Made by a program: the position numbers and the translations under genes
Notes under the pieces: generated by a model
Database searches by the model: none
Told to the model about the DNA's origin: nothing
Seen by the model: only the letters and a program-made list of their open reading frames with translations
Assembly: GCA_013152545.1 (NCBI GenBank)
Contig: JAADGF010000090.1
Span: 1 to 64,000, forward strand
Direction of reading: 5' to 3'
DNA: 64,000 bases
DNA from: Gammaproteobacteria bacterium
Lineage (GTDB): Bacteria > Pseudomonadota > Gammaproteobacteria > SZUA-152
Shown: positions 25,933 through 36,102 of the stretch, piece by piece
How the letters are laid out: each line of letters opens with the position of its first letter
Position numbering within the stretch: position 1 is the first letter of the stretch

Positions 25933-26428
25933 ATACTTGGTCGCCCCTAGCTTAATGCATAACCTCTTCGTAATGGACTGGAAAGAACAAGACTTGGCTT
26001 CTCAAGTTTTAGCGCCTGCCCAGGCAAAGAAACTCCAAGCAGACCTTAAACTTGACCAAACACCGCAAGAGAAAATAAGCCAACGCTTTAACGGCGAAAT
26101 TAGCTGTATTCCAATAAACGGGATGCCTATTTTGCAGGAATACGCTTTTATTCATCATGCAAGTAAAACGCTGATTCTTACCGATCTTGCCTTTAATTTT
26201 GGAAAAAACACCTCAGGTTGGACAACGTTTTTCTTGAAGCTTTACGGTGCCTATAATAAATTTGGACCTACACTTACCATTCGCGTCCTCATAAAAGATA
26301 AAAAGGCTTTTGGCGAATCTTTAAAAAAAATTGCATTACAAGACTTTAATCGCATCATCGTGTCACATGGTCGCATTGTTGAGAGCAACGGAAATAAAAT
26401 TTTTAAGGAAGCGTTTAACCTAAATTAA
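25931..26428 (+). pseudogene. DUF4336 protein, C-terminal part after a frameshift
   Basis: The frame reads KYLVAPSLMHNLFVMDWKEQ, INGMPILQEYAFIHHASKTLILTDLAFNFG, and finally DFNRIIVSHGRIVESNG, matching the rest of a DUF4336 protein (histidine-poor metallo-beta-lactamase relatives of unknown function). Removing one base from the GGGGAAAAA run at 25920-25928 joins it to the upstream frame as a protein of about 225 residues. The run is a typical place for either a real inactivating indel or a sequencing error, so the gene may be intact in the cell. Confidence 0.7.
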
Positions 26429-26504
26429 TCAGTACCTTGAAAAAGGCTAAACACAAGCATTTCGACAACATATAACGCCAACTTAAGGGGCTGTGAAAAA
26501 ATGA

Positions 26505-26665
26505 GTTAAGTGTGCGTCATATTCATTGCATAACACCAAAAACAGGCGCTTTTAGGCGGAGCAAAATGACGCGTAATGGTCGGGCCTATTGCAAGGAATT
26601 TTAACGCCGCTACGGAATAAACAGGGCGTGCAATAAATACCTAAATCTCAAACGCTTTGGGTATA
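26505..26665. repeat. Interspersed palindromic repeat, family A, copy 2
   Basis: The right end CTAAATCTCAAACGCTTTGG followed by GTATA matches the other copies. The core has AAAATGACGCGTAATGG and CTATTGCAAGGAATTTTAACG, then GGAATAAACAGGGCGTGCA. The left end is degraded and its border is uncertain. The element follows the DUF4336 gene and contains no coding frame. Confidence 0.7.
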
Positions 26666-26727
26666 ACACGCCATTAAAAAAATACGCTGACGCACTCAAA
26701 ACAATAACCCCTGCCATTTGTTCAGGG

Positions 26728-26758
26728 CAAAAAAAACCCGCTCACCAGGAGCGGGTTT
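26728..26758 (-). terminator. Intrinsic terminator
   Basis: On the minus strand AACCCGCTCCTGGTGAGCGGGTT forms a 9-bp stem followed by eight T's. It lies about 290 bp after the stop codon of the minus-strand DUF2007 gene, whose transcript it probably ends. In the other direction the T tract is weak, so it may also slow transcription from the left. Confidence 0.85.
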
Positions 26759-27045
26759 AAAATTGCTTATAGTTATTATTATAAACCTATCTATTTTTAT
26801 TTTAACAAACAACTTCAACTAACACACGTCGTAATAAAATCTGTCTTCATTCTAACGAACAAGTCTGCCTAAAACAACCCTTAACCTTAAAAAATATACT
26901 AATATTGAGTTCAGCAACACACGATCAACGGCTCAATTATTTAATATTGCTTCCAGCAGCTGAGCAAATAAACTAGCTATAACTTTAGGCTCTAAAAACG
27001 CCGCAACCGATCAAGGACAAACTACCAGCCACTCATAAGCGGGCA

Positions 27046-27366
27046 TCAATCCAAATTATGCCGCAACCCACCGCACTTCCAACACTCAGAAAATTGCAAA
27101 ATTAACACCTCACCACAGCCTTCACAAACCCATGTCGGGCCATCCGCATTAAACTCAACCATCGCCAGAGTAATAATTTTACTCGCCCGCTCATAGTCAT
27201 CAGCATCAACAACCCACAAACTAGGCCAAACTTCGGTAGGCGGCAACTCACCAACAGCCCCTGACAAAAATGTATTTCTAATGACGCATACTATATCGTT
27301 AGACTCTACAATATTTTTATAATGATTGACCAGGAACAGATGAGGCGAACTGAATATCGCTTTCAT
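27046..27366 (-). CDS. DUF2007-domain protein with C-terminal zinc ribbon
   Basis: A 106-residue protein. The N-terminal part (FLVNHYKNIVESNDIVCVIRNTFLSGAVGELPPTEVWPSLWVVDADDYERASKII) is a DUF2007 putative signal-transducing domain, and the C-terminus carries CEGCGE and CWKCG, a four-cysteine zinc ribbon. This combination is common for the family. An AGGGGTGAGAG ribosome site precedes the ATG. It stands alone; function unknown. Confidence 0.85.
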   Translation of the reverse strand: MKAIFSSPHLFLVNHYKNIVESNDIVCVIRNTFLSGAVGELPPTEVWPSLWVVDADDYERASKIITLAMVEFNADGPTWVCEGCGEVLILQFSECWKCGGLRHNLD

Positions 27367-27891
27367 CTCTCACCCCTACTAACGAACCAAATCGGTCACA
27401 GAATACTCTCCTCCTCCCGCAACGACAAACTATTTTCACCATTGAAAGCCCAGCAAAAATAACGGGATTCTTTACCTATGTCCACGCAAATAACACAAGC
27501 AGCGGTATCGCTAAAGCAGCATAAATCAAAAACTTCATTCTAAAAAAACGTCCAAACTTTATTAAATTAACTAAACTCGCATCGACCCATTATGTAAGGA
27601 TGACACAACGGTATCAACCCAGCCTCTAATTTTGCCTTGTTTATAACCTGCGCTTTTTTATTATCAATCCAACCCTATTACATCAGATTTAACTACGGCA
27701 CAATACTGGGATAGCAAGATTGGGGCCAAACGTCTTAAGCTATTGTTTTAACAAAGATTGAAAATTAGAAGGGAATTAAAAAATATAAAACTGTAAAATT
27801 TTACGACACTAAAGTGGAATAAAAACAACCAGTTATGGACAAGAAACAATCATAGTAGCAGCACACCTTTAGCAACTGGTCGACGGAGCCA
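27367..27891. other. Gene-free stretch with a possible 20-residue membrane peptide
   Basis: No normal gene. On the minus strand 27476-27538 could encode MKFLIYAALAIPLLVLFAWT, a single hydrophobic span, about 110 bp upstream of the DUF2007 gene, but no ribosome site is visible. Nothing else is recognised. Confidence 0.4.
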
Positions 27892-30800
27892 TCATACCCC
27901 CGTCACACGGCTGGCTTGTAACGCAATTTTGCGTGAGCGTTGCATAAAGGTACGATACAAAAGCGGTACCACAAACAATGTTAACACCGTGGAAAAAGCC
28001 AGCCCCCATACAATGGCAGAGGCAACCGGTCCCCACAGCAATGACTTACCGCCCAAACCTGCAGCCAGAGAAAACAGCCCGGCAATGGTTGTCAGCGAGG
28101 TAATTACAATAGGCACTACACGACGTCGAGCAGCGTAAACCGTCGCGTGTAGCACTGTCATACCAGCATCTAGACGCTGGTTTGACGCATGTATCATTAC
28201 AATTGCAGAATTGACAGCAATACCAATCAAAGCAACCACGCCATATATCGTGAATAAACTTAACGGATTTTGGGTTACTACCAGCCCCAGCGTAACACCA
28301 GTAAATGCCAATGGAACAGTAGAGAGAATCATAAAGGGTTGCCAATAACTTTTAAACTGCGAGCCAAGAATAAGATAAATCAATCCCAAGCCAAAAAGTG
28401 CCAGCACCAACATGGAATCTAAACTTTCCTGTATATCATCCATCTCACCGGAAAAGTCCAGATTAATGCTCGAATGTGCCGCAGCGACCTTAAGCCAGGC
28501 TGTATTAACAAGTTCATTAGCGGCAATGGTGTCAATTATATCCTTGTCCAGATCTGCTTCCACGGTAACCGTGCGTTTAAAATTATAATGCCGTATATTG
28601 CCCTTACCCAATACCGTATTAACCTGCACTAACTGACGCAACGCAATAACCCCGCCAGAAGGTAGCGCAATAGCCTGTTCGAGCACGCTATCAATATTTT
28701 GATATTCCCTGGGATCGGCACGGACCCGCACATCCAGTTGCCTCCCCTGATGCTGCATACTGGCAACAATTTCCCCGTCAAATAACAAACGAATAGTACG
28801 AGCCATATCGGCAGGGTTAAGTTGCGCATCACGAATAGCATCGGTGTCAAATTTCAGCAGCAATTCCAACTTGCCTTGACTATCATCATCGCTAATATTT
28901 GACACACCATTAATTGCCGTTAAAATATCACGTAATGCGCTAACCGCCGAACCAATGCTTTCAAAATCATCGCCACGTACTTTTATACTGATAGGCTTCC
29001 CCTTGGGGGGGCCGCCTTCTAAAATTAAAAATGATATTTTATTAGGGCCCAGCGTATCCAGTACCTCTGCGCGCATACTGTCAATGATTTCAGCAACGCC
29101 ACGCATATCCGAGGATCTCGAATTCAAACTCACTGTTAACTGACCATATTGATCACCAAAAAAAGGCGTCATTTCGGTAAACATTTGCCCGGCTGCAGCA
29201 GCAATTCCCCGAGCCTCCCCCTGCAACAGATGCTTGCGTACTTTTTTCTCAACAATTTCCACCTGCCGTAATGTATCCTGCAACGTAGTGCCAGGCGGCA
29301 TTTCAATATTAACGTAAAATAAACGGATAGGGTCAAAGGCAAAGAACTGCACTTTCACCATCTCCATTGCAAACGCGCTGACAGCAAAGAACAATAAAAA
29401 TAGCACACCCAATAAAGACATTCTTGGACGTCGTAACACCTTTATTAATGCCCTGCAATACACGATACGCAACCAATGTGTGCAGCTTACGCGCAACGCC
29501 TGTATCCTGGACATTTGAGTCAGGTTCAATTTCACCATAGTCACATGCACTGGCAGCACCCAATAGGCCTCTAACAAACTTAGCGCCAAAGCAACAGTCA
29601 CCACAAAGGGAATAACAAACATAAAATCCCCCAGAATCCCCGGCAACAACATCAGTGGCAGAAAGGCAGCCATCGTTGTCATCACCGAGGAGGTCACTGG
29701 GCTAAACACCTCACGCAACGCGGCAAGCGCCGCTTGCATCGCATCAACACCGCGTTGTATACGGTAATAGATCGCTTCCACCACCACCACAGCATCATCA
29801 ACTAACATACCCAATACAATGACAACACCGAGTAGCACGCTTTGGTTAATGGTTTGATCAAACACACTAAGCAACCAAAATGTTCCTGCCAAGGTAAAGG
29901 GAATACCCAAACCAAGGAAAAAAGCAATGTGTGCGCCTAAAAATAACCAAGTAACAAACATCACCAGTAACAATCCCAGCAGTGCGTTACTTTGCATCAC
30001 ACCAATAGCGGTGCGCGTCGCCACGCTTTGATCATCCAGCAATGACACGGTCACACCAAATTGTTCAATTACTTTGTTTTTTTGATGAATATAGTGATCA
30101 ACATCCTCGAGCAGATCCAGGGTATTAACAAAGGCTTGTTTGGTGATAGACAACATCACAGCCGGTCTCCCCTCAACGCTGACAGCTTGATTGGCATTTT
30201 CACGCCCACGGCTAACACGAGCAAGGGTATTAACGCTCACCTCTCCTTTTGCGCTAATAATAGGCAATTGAGCCAAATACCCTGGGTCGGCGTCAGTACC
30301 GATTAAGCGCACCAACCATTGTTGATTGCCTACCTTTAAATTGCCTGCGGCTGTATCTCGAAAAAAAGCCTGGATGGTATCCGCCAATTGCGTTGGTGTA
30401 ATGCCATTCGCCCGTAATTGTTCGGTAAAAAATTCTACTTGTAATTCCGGCTCCACCAACGCTGCGGTATTCACATCATCCACACCACGAATGCGCTCAA
30501 TATCCTGCTTAACGTTTAACGCTACCTGTCTGAGCATTTCATCTTCAGCATTGCCACTTACTACTAATGTTGCAGAGGGAAATGAGTTTGCAGAAGTAAT
30601 TTCCAGAATGCGGGGATCTTCCGCTGCATCAGGTAATTCTGCATTGGCTTTATTTTGTATTTCGCGCCGCAAATCATTAAGTCGCTTATCGAATGTGCGA
30701 TCACTGATATCGTTAAAACGAACCAATATATTGGAAACACTTTCCCGGCTAGTACTGGAAACAAACTTAATGTCGGTAACTTGCTGAATAGCCTCTTCGA

Positions 30801-30999
30801 GAGGATCTGTAATTAGTTTCTCAACGTCGGAGGCGGACACACCTGGCATTATCGTTACGACACTAATCCAGTTAAAATTGATTTCGGGATCCTGGGAGCG
30901 CGGCATTTGCAGATAGGTCAATGCACCAACAACCAACACCACAACAAACGTTGCATTGGCCAACACATGGTTCTGCAAAAAATTTTGAACGATACTCAT
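27892..30999 (-). CDS. RND multidrug efflux pump (HAE1/AcrB-type)
   Basis: An inner-membrane transporter of about 1035 residues. Seen: LTYLQMPRSQDPEINFNWISVVTIMPGVSASDVEKLITDPLEEAI at the N-terminus; the TM4 segment VVIVLGMLVDDAVVVVEAIYYRI with the DD proton-relay pair of HAE1 pumps; and the repeated C-terminal half with FTIYGVVALIGIAVNSAIVMI and RRRVVPIVITSLTTIAGLFSLA. The start at 30999 (MSIVQNFLQNHVL) is preferred; a TTG five codons earlier is possible. It follows the adaptor gene closely, at the end of a thiD-thiE-hemL-adaptor-pump row. Confidence 0.9.
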   Translation of the reverse strand: MSIVQNFLQNHVLANATFVVVLVVGALTYLQMPRSQDPEINFNWISVVTIMPGVSASDVEKLITDPLEEAIQQVTDIKFVSSTSRESVSNILVRFNDISDRTFDKRLNDLRREIQNKANAELPDAAEDPRILEITSANSFPSATLVVSGNAEDEMLRQVALNVKQDIERIRGVDDVNTAALVEPELQVEFFTEQLRANGITPTQLADTIQAFFRDTAAGNLKVGNQQWLVRLIGTDADPGYLAQLPIISAKGEVSVNTLARVSRGRENANQAVSVEGRPAVMLSITKQAFVNTLDLLEDVDHYIHQKNKVIEQFGVTVSLLDDQSVATRTAIGVMQSNALLGLLLVMFVTWLFLGAHIAFFLGLGIPFTLAGTFWLLSVFDQTINQSVLLGVVIVLGMLVDDAVVVVEAIYYRIQRGVDAMQAALAALREVFSPVTSSVMTTMAAFLPLMLLPGILGDFMFVIPFVVTVALALSLLEAYWVLPVHVTMVKLNLTQMSRIQALRVSCTHWLRIVYCRALIKVLRRPRMSLLGVLFLLFFAVSAFAMEMVKVQFFAFDPIRLFYVNIEMPPGTTLQDTLRQVEIVEKKVRKHLLQGEARGIAAAAGQMFTEMTPFFGDQYGQLTVSLNSRSSDMRGVAEIIDSMRAEVLDTLGPNKISFLILEGGPPKGKPISIKVRGDDFESIGSAVSALRDILTAINGVSNISDDDSQGKLELLLKFDTDAIRDAQLNPADMARTIRLLFDGEIVASMQHQGRQLDVRVRADPREYQNIDSVLEQAIALPSGGVIALRQLVQVNTVLGKGNIRHYNFKRTVTVEADLDKDIIDTIAANELVNTAWLKVAAAHSSINLDFSGEMDDIQESLDSMLVLALFGLGLIYLILGSQFKSYWQPFMILSTVPLAFTGVTLGLVVTQNPLSLFTIYGVVALIGIAVNSAIVMIHASNQRLDAGMTVLHATVYAARRRVVPIVITSLTTIAGLFSLAAGLGGKSLLWGPVASAIVWGLAFSTVLTLFVVPLLYRTFMQRSRKIALQASRVTGV

Positions 31000-31028
31000 G
31001 AATGAATTCGTCAATAAAAGATTGTATC

Positions 31029-32087
31029 TTAACGCATCTTGACTCGGTCTCCGTGCCCCAGGCGATAACGGCCAGTGGTCACAATGAGATCGTCTTTGGC
31101 AAGACTTACATTGGCAGGCCGACCCTCAACGGCATCGGAAAGTAACATAAATTCAGCGATATTATTGTTAACAACAAAAATACCCAATCCCGTCTTACGC
31201 CGCACTATAAATTCGGCAGGCACATGAGGAGCATTATCTTGCCACACCAATTCCCCTGCCGTACCAGGTAAGGCCTGCTTTGCCTTAAAAACTAAACGCA
31301 CATCCTGTGTCCTTTCTATTGAATCGACAACTGGTGTGACAGCACGAAGCGAGAGTGAATACTGTTTATCGCGCACCATGAATTCAAGGTTTTTCGCTGC
31401 TTGCGCTATTTCGATTTGGTAATTTTGCAGCTTGGCGGAAACTTCACTTTGTTGCGCATCGACAATACGAATCAATGGCGTCCCCGGACTCGCCAACTCT
31501 CCGACATAAGCCAGCTTTTCAACAACTACGGCATCAAAAGGAGCGCGAATAATGCATCGATCCACATTTTGCTGTGCCTGTGAAATAGCGGCTTTTTGGC
31601 TACTAGTATCGGCCAATAGTACAGCAAGATCGGTTTCCCGCTGCTTAAGTAAATCTTCAGCCAGCACTTGTTGCTTTTGCAGTTTCTGGGCACGCTGTAA
31701 CTGATACTGCGCCAGCGCTACCTTTGCCTCAAGACTCTGCGCCCGCGCCTGCTCGCGCTGCAAAGCCAATTGGTATTCGGCCTTGTTTAACATAACCAGG
31801 ACACTGCCTTTTTCAACAATAGCACCCACATCCACCGGAACTGCAATAATGTTAGCACGAACCTCAGCACTCAACTTGGATACATTGCGCGGCACCACCA
31901 CCGCAGAGGCTTTATGGCGGGGAAATACGGCCAAATCAGCAAACGACACAGCTTCGACCGATATTGCTAACGATGCTACATTACGGCCAGGAGGAGGCTC
32001 GTCAGCAAACCCATAGGGCAACACAAACATACCGAGCAGCCCCACCCAGATCAAACAACCAAACTTGGTGGGGTATGCCACCCACAT
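31029..32087 (-). CDS. RND periplasmic adaptor (membrane-fusion protein)
   Basis: A 352-residue protein. Signal peptide (FGCLIWVGLLGMFVLPYGFA), lipoyl half ANIIAVPVDVGAIVEKGSVLVMLNKAEYQLAL, a coiled-coil hairpin (residues about 115-165), second lipoyl half CIIRAPFDAVVVEKLAYVGELASPGTPLIRIVD, then a barrel and the membrane-proximal part. It lies 19-58 bp after hemL, depending on start, and 14-29 bp before the pump gene. ATG at 32087 gives the best signal peptide; a GTG at 32126 would add 13 residues. It links the pump to an outer-membrane channel encoded elsewhere. Confidence 0.85.
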   Translation of the reverse strand: MWVAYPTKFGCLIWVGLLGMFVLPYGFADEPPPGRNVASLAISVEAVSFADLAVFPRHKASAVVVPRNVSKLSAEVRANIIAVPVDVGAIVEKGSVLVMLNKAEYQLALQREQARAQSLEAKVALAQYQLQRAQKLQKQQVLAEDLLKQRETDLAVLLADTSSQKAAISQAQQNVDRCIIRAPFDAVVVEKLAYVGELASPGTPLIRIVDAQQSEVSAKLQNYQIEIAQAAKNLEFMVRDKQYSLSLRAVTPVVDSIERTQDVRLVFKAKQALPGTAGELVWQDNAPHVPAEFIVRRKTGLGIFVVNNNIAEFMLLSDAVEGRPANVSLAKDDLIVTTGRYRLGHGDRVKMR

Positions 32088-32145
32088 AAAAAAACGCGTT
32101 CGCCGCAAATTTGCGCTATGGCACACTGTTAATCAAAAACCGTCG

Positions 32146-33438
32146 TTAGTGGGTAGTGGATAGGGACTTAAATACATGTTCGGCAGCATCAAGCGTTGCG
32201 GACAATTCAGCATCACCATGGGCCGCTGAAACAAAACCGGTCTCATATGCTGACGGCGCCAAGTAGACTCCTGCTTTCAACATACCATGATAAAATGCCT
32301 GGAACTGTTCAACATTACATTGTGTTACTTGTGCAAAAGATGTGATTTTTTCGTCTGCCGTAAAAAACACGCCAAACATACCACCAACTTGATTCGTACT
32401 GAGCGGGATACCCACCGCCTGAGCGCGCACCTTAAGCCCTTCACATAACCGGTCGGCCTTTTTTGCCAAGGTATCATGAAAATCGGGTTGATTGATTAGC
32501 TTGAGCGTCGCTATACCGGCTGCCATGGAAACCGGATTACCCGATAGCGTGCCAGCCTGATAAACCGGCCCCAAGGGCGAAATTTTTTCCATAATGATTT
32601 TTTTACCCCCAAAAGCACCTACCGGTAAACCGCCGCCAATCACTTTACCGAGGGTGGTCAAATCGGGGCTAACACCGTAGTACTGCTGTGCACCACCCAG
32701 CGCCACACGAAATCCGGTCATCACTTCATCAAAGATCAGCACGGCCTGGTACTCGTCGCATACTTCGCGTAAACCCTGCAAAAACCCAGGAACTGGCGGT
32801 ATACAATTCATATTACCCGCCACAGGCTCAACTATAATACACGCTATTTGATCACCAATTTCGCTGAAGACCTGCCGCACTTGTTCAATATCATTATAAT
32901 TAAGTGTAATCGTATGCTCGGCCAGCGAAGCGGGCACACCCGGCGAGGTCGGCACTCCAAATGTTAAGGCGCCCGAACCTGCTTTAACCAAGAGTGAATC
33001 AGAATGCCCGTGGTAGCAGCCTTCAAACTTAACAAGCTTGTCGCGCCCAGTGTAACCACGCGCCAGCCGGATAGCACTCATGGTCGCCTCGGTACCAGAG
33101 TTAACCATACGTACCAATTCCACGGATGGCACCAATTGGCAAACTAATTCCGCCATTTCAGTTTCAATCACCGTGGGTGCACCATAACCAATCCCTTGAG
33201 ACACCACTGCTTGCACCGCCTTTATAACATCGGGATGCTGATGACCGACGATCATTGGCCCCCACGATGCTACATAGTCAATATAACGATGATCATCTTC
33301 ATCAACTAAGTAAGCGCCTTCGCTGTGTTTAAAAAACACAGGATCACCGCCAACACCTTTAAATGCCCGCACGGGCGAGTTAACACCACCTGGAATCACT
33401 TTTTGTGCCCGTTCAAATAAATCGTGAGATTTCGTCAT
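32146..33438 (-). CDS. hemL: Glutamate-1-semialdehyde 2,1-aminomutase
   Basis: A 430-residue cytoplasmic PLP enzyme that converts glutamate-1-semialdehyde to 5-aminolevulinate, the first committed tetrapyrrole precursor. Seen: [60 protein letters not shown] (PLP-binding Asp) and [18 protein letters not shown] with the Schiff-base Lys at 265. Length is normal. It follows thiE by about 47 bp on the same strand, an arrangement often seen in gammaproteobacteria. Confidence 0.96.
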   Translation of the reverse strand: MTKSHDLFERAQKVIPGGVNSPVRAFKGVGGDPVFFKHSEGAYLVDEDDHRYIDYVASWGPMIVGHQHPDVIKAVQAVVSQGIGYGAPTVIETEMAELVCQLVPSVELVRMVNSGTEATMSAIRLARGYTGRDKLVKFEGCYHGHSDSLLVKAGSGALTFGVPTSPGVPASLAEHTITLNYNDIEQVRQVFSEIGDQIACIIVEPVAGNMNCIPPVPGFLQGLREVCDEYQAVLIFDEVMTGFRVALGGAQQYYGVSPDLTTLGKVIGGGLPVGAFGGKKIIMEKISPLGPVYQAGTLSGNPVSMAAGIATLKLINQPDFHDTLAKKADRLCEGLKVRAQAVGIPLSTNQVGGMFGVFFTADEKITSFAQVTQCNVEQFQAFYHGMLKAGVYLAPSAYETGFVSAAHGDAELSATLDAAEHVFKSLSTTH

Positions 33439-33484
33439 TGCTATTCCCTTACTTAATTTTGTCTTTTCAACGTAAGTCTACTAT

Positions 33485-34126
33485 CTAGGTGTCAACAAGC
33501 GACTTCGTACCAAAACACCGCGCTAACGTATAAGCTGCTTGCGTAACAGACTCATGGCTAAAGACACTATGGACAACGGCCAACATATCCGCACCAGCAC
33601 AAATGAGTTGTTTTGCATTCGCTGCCGTAATCCCCCCAATTGCCGCAATGGGGATACACAGTTGAGCCTTGGCTTCACGCAACAAAGCGGGAACTGCCTG
33701 TACCGCATCGGGTTTTGTCTGGGATGGAAAAAAACGCCCAAAGGCCACATAATTGGCACCTTGCGCTTGCGCTGTTAACGCCAAGTCCAGCCGATTGTAG
33801 CACGATATGCCAATAATCGCCTCGTCACCCAAGAGTTGACGAGCGATACCCAATGTGCTGTCATCTTTGCCTAAATGAACTCCGTCAGCCTCAGTCGCCA
33901 ATGCTAGCTCAAGGTCATCGTTGATGATAAAACACACATCATGGGCACGACAAATTGTTTTAATCGCTTTAGCTTGTGCTAATTTCAGCGAAAAATGGCA
34001 GGATTTATTACGGTATTGAAGCAATTGCACACCGCCTGCAATAGCTCTCACCACCTGATCAAGCAGTGCCGGTGTGTCTGCATAATACCAAGCGTCATCA
34101 GGGGTAATTGCATACAAACCATGCAA
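33485..34126 (-). CDS. thiE: Thiamine phosphate synthase
   Basis: Joins HMP-PP and thiazole phosphate to thiamine phosphate. Seen: LHGLYAITPD, GGVQLLQYRNK, FIINDDLELALATEADGVHLGKDD, IIGISCYN, ANYVAFGRFFPSQTKP and PIAAIGGITAANAKQLICAGADMLAVVHSVF, all ThiE motifs. A TTG start at 34126, 5 nt after the thiD stop with GGAGCGAGG upstream, gives the usual 213 residues. The frame also contains an ATG at 34183 and runs to 34237, but those residues overlap thiD and are not conserved. Confidence 0.9.
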   Translation of the reverse strand: MHGLYAITPDDAWYYADTPALLDQVVRAIAGGVQLLQYRNKSCHFSLKLAQAKAIKTICRAHDVCFIINDDLELALATEADGVHLGKDDSTLGIARQLLGDEAIIGISCYNRLDLALTAQAQGANYVAFGRFFPSQTKPDAVQAVPALLREAKAQLCIPIAAIGGITAANAKQLICAGADMLAVVHSVFSHESVTQAAYTLARCFGTKSLVDT

Positions 34127-34130
34127 CCGT

Positions 34131-34970
34131 TTAGCCTCGCTCCGCTTTGTCTTCTTCACCTTCTGATTCGTCGTCGTTACCATGCGCCCAGAATAAACGA
34201 TTGGGGATGCATTGTCCCATACCGATTTGGTATCCACTACTTAAGGTTTCCCAGGTATATTCCTGCGCCTCGTATATCGCATTAACCGGGTCCAGACCGT
34301 GTGACAACAAACCTGCAATCGCCACTGCTAGCGTACAACCCGAGCCATGATAGCTTTTAGGCAATCGCTCCCAATTAAACGATTCCACCAATTGTTGCTC
34401 AGAATAGAGGTTATTAACAACGGTGGGGGTATTTTCATGCGTACCCGTGATTAAAACATACTCACACCCATGCTCTAATATCTCCTGAGCGCAAGCATCC
34501 AGGGTATCCGCTTCGGGCGCAAACGCCCTCGCTTCATGGCTATTGGGTGTAAGTATCGTGACGGCTGGAAACAATAAATTCACCATTGCATCCAGAATTT
34601 CCTCGTCTGCCAATGCTCCACCGCCACCAGCAATAATGACAGGATCCAACACCACGGGTATATCCGGGTAATCCAACACCAGCGTGTGAATAACCTCAAC
34701 AATTTCCACACTCCCTACAATACCAATCTTAAAGGCCGTAACTGGAATATCTTCAAGTACAGCACGTGCCTGCTCCACAACCAATGCTGCATCCATGGGT
34801 TCAACGCGCTTAACATCCACTGTATCCTGCACTGTAACCGCAGTAATCACTGGCGTAGCATGACACCCCATACTGCCAAGTGTTTCTATATCAGCTTGCA
34901 CACCAGCACCACCACTAGGGTCGGTTCCGGCGAATACCATCACTACAGGTATGGAGGAATTACCACTCAT
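34131..34970 (-). CDS. thiD: Hydroxymethylpyrimidine (phosphate) kinase
   Basis: A 279-residue ribokinase-fold enzyme that phosphorylates HMP and HMP-P for thiamine synthesis. Seen: VVMVFAGTDPSGGAGVQADIETL, ITAVTVQDT, VVLDPVIIAGGGG, TPNSHEARAF and the anion-hole motif SYHGSGCTLAVAIAGLLSHG. The C-terminus is an acidic tail (HGNDDESEGEEDKAERG). AGGAGAG precedes the ATG. First gene of the thiD-thiE-hemL row. No TPP riboswitch was recognised upstream. Confidence 0.93.
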   Translation of the reverse strand: MSGNSSIPVVMVFAGTDPSGGAGVQADIETLGSMGCHATPVITAVTVQDTVDVKRVEPMDAALVVEQARAVLEDIPVTAFKIGIVGSVEIVEVIHTLVLDYPDIPVVLDPVIIAGGGGALADEEILDAMVNLLFPAVTILTPNSHEARAFAPEADTLDACAQEILEHGCEYVLITGTHENTPTVVNNLYSEQQLVESFNWERLPKSYHGSGCTLAVAIAGLLSHGLDPVNAIYEAQEYTWETLSSGYQIGMGQCIPNRLFWAHGNDDESEGEEDKAERG

Positions 34971-35529
34971 ACACTCTCCTATTTTGCGACAACCTTAAAT
35001 GTGCGCGCTTTATTTTATGAAACCCATTACTAAACCCACATCGTGCCTACAACCTATATCGAGAGGTAAAGACACGCTAGCAGCGTCCAATACTTGGCTC
35101 GTCAAAGCAATATCGGGGGCACAGCCACCAAACTACGTCGATCCACTGGCGATGTCACAACAACACCATAGTTGCGACACCCCCTTCGAGCGAGATAGAA
35201 CCGCCTTGACAGAGTACTAGTTTAGCACTGTAAGTAGTTGAATAGCGTAATATCTATTTCCTTGAAGTCATTATATATCAGTGAAATGCGATTCGGATGA
35301 AAAATAACAACGAATTTCTGAATATAAAAAATAAAAAATCGTCCTTGGATACACACTTTCAATATAAACATACTACATCCCCGGGAAAAATAAAGCCGTA
35401 AACACACACGGTCATACCACAATGTTTACAACAACGCTTCACAACAATTGTTCTTCCAGAAAGTATTACCCGCGAACGGCACGAATGTCGACTACACTTT
35501 AAAGTATGGATTTTCTGAAGGATGTACCG
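34971..35529. other. Gene-free stretch between thiD and the DUF5063 gene
   Basis: No supported gene; the 66-codon minus-strand frame at 35222-35422 lacks a ribosome site and family resemblance. Divergent promoters for both neighbours should lie here. A sigma-70-like pair, TTGACA (35206-35211) and TGTAAG (35229-35234) with a 17-bp spacer, points toward the DUF5063 gene. Confidence 0.4.
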
Positions 35530-36075
35530 ATGAATAACAGGCCAACGTCGACTCTAAAAGGGATGGCATACATTGCTCGGGAATACTGCGCTCTTATTGA
35601 AAACCTAGAGACTAATAGTATTGGTGATCAATGGATTCGAAGTATGGGCAGGATATTACCGAAACTACATACCGCTATTGTATTGTTGGAAACCCCTGAA
35701 CACTACAGCTATTCTCATCAGGCGGAAAGTGACGACGTACACTGTGAATTATTTATGAAATTAAACGATTTTTTTCTAAGCGACCATAATATCTGGCCAG
35801 ACTTTGATAAAGATGATGTAAAATGCCGTATGTGTGAAAGTCTCGCCTACGATTTCACTGACATGTATTTTGACCTAAAACATGGCCTGGAACTGCTGGA
35901 CTTATACCCAAACCAACCCAGTCAGGCTGCCTGTAACTGGCGCGCCAGCTTTTATTACCATTGGGGTCGACAACTGGTGGATGCCGAAGGCTGGCTTTAT
36001 GCCGTGGGAGTGCGCGGGAATCATGCCAACACCACCGGGTTAGCAGCGCAAACGACCTCACTCAGAATGGCCTAA
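35530..36075 (+). CDS. DUF5063-like protein of unknown function
   Basis: A 181-residue, mostly helical, soluble protein. KGMAYIAREYCALIENLE at the start and DMYFDLKHGLELLDLYPNQPSQAACNWRASFYYHWGRQLVDAEGWLYAV near the end resemble DUF5063 proteins. The ATG at 35530 follows GAAGGAT by 8 nt; the ATG at 35506 would add eight residues. It is a single gene between divergent neighbours; the function is unknown. Confidence 0.65.
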   Translation: MNNRPTSTLKGMAYIAREYCALIENLETNSIGDQWIRSMGRILPKLHTAIVLLETPEHYSYSHQAESDDVHCELFMKLNDFFLSDHNIWPDFDKDDVKCRMCESLAYDFTDMYFDLKHGLELLDLYPNQPSQAACNWRASFYYHWGRQLVDAEGWLYAVGVRGNHANTTGLAAQTTSLRMA

Positions 36076-36102
36076 CTGACCATAGAAAGAACACTCTCGC
36101 TC

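Noticed and set aside
35000-35220. Possible rubredoxin gene, often found beside thiD/thiE/hemL
   Set aside because: Both strands were read; no CxxCG pairs or rubredoxin-like frame is present.
34971-35220. TPP riboswitch before thiD
   Set aside because: The conserved CTGAGA and ACCTGAT motifs were not found on the minus strand.
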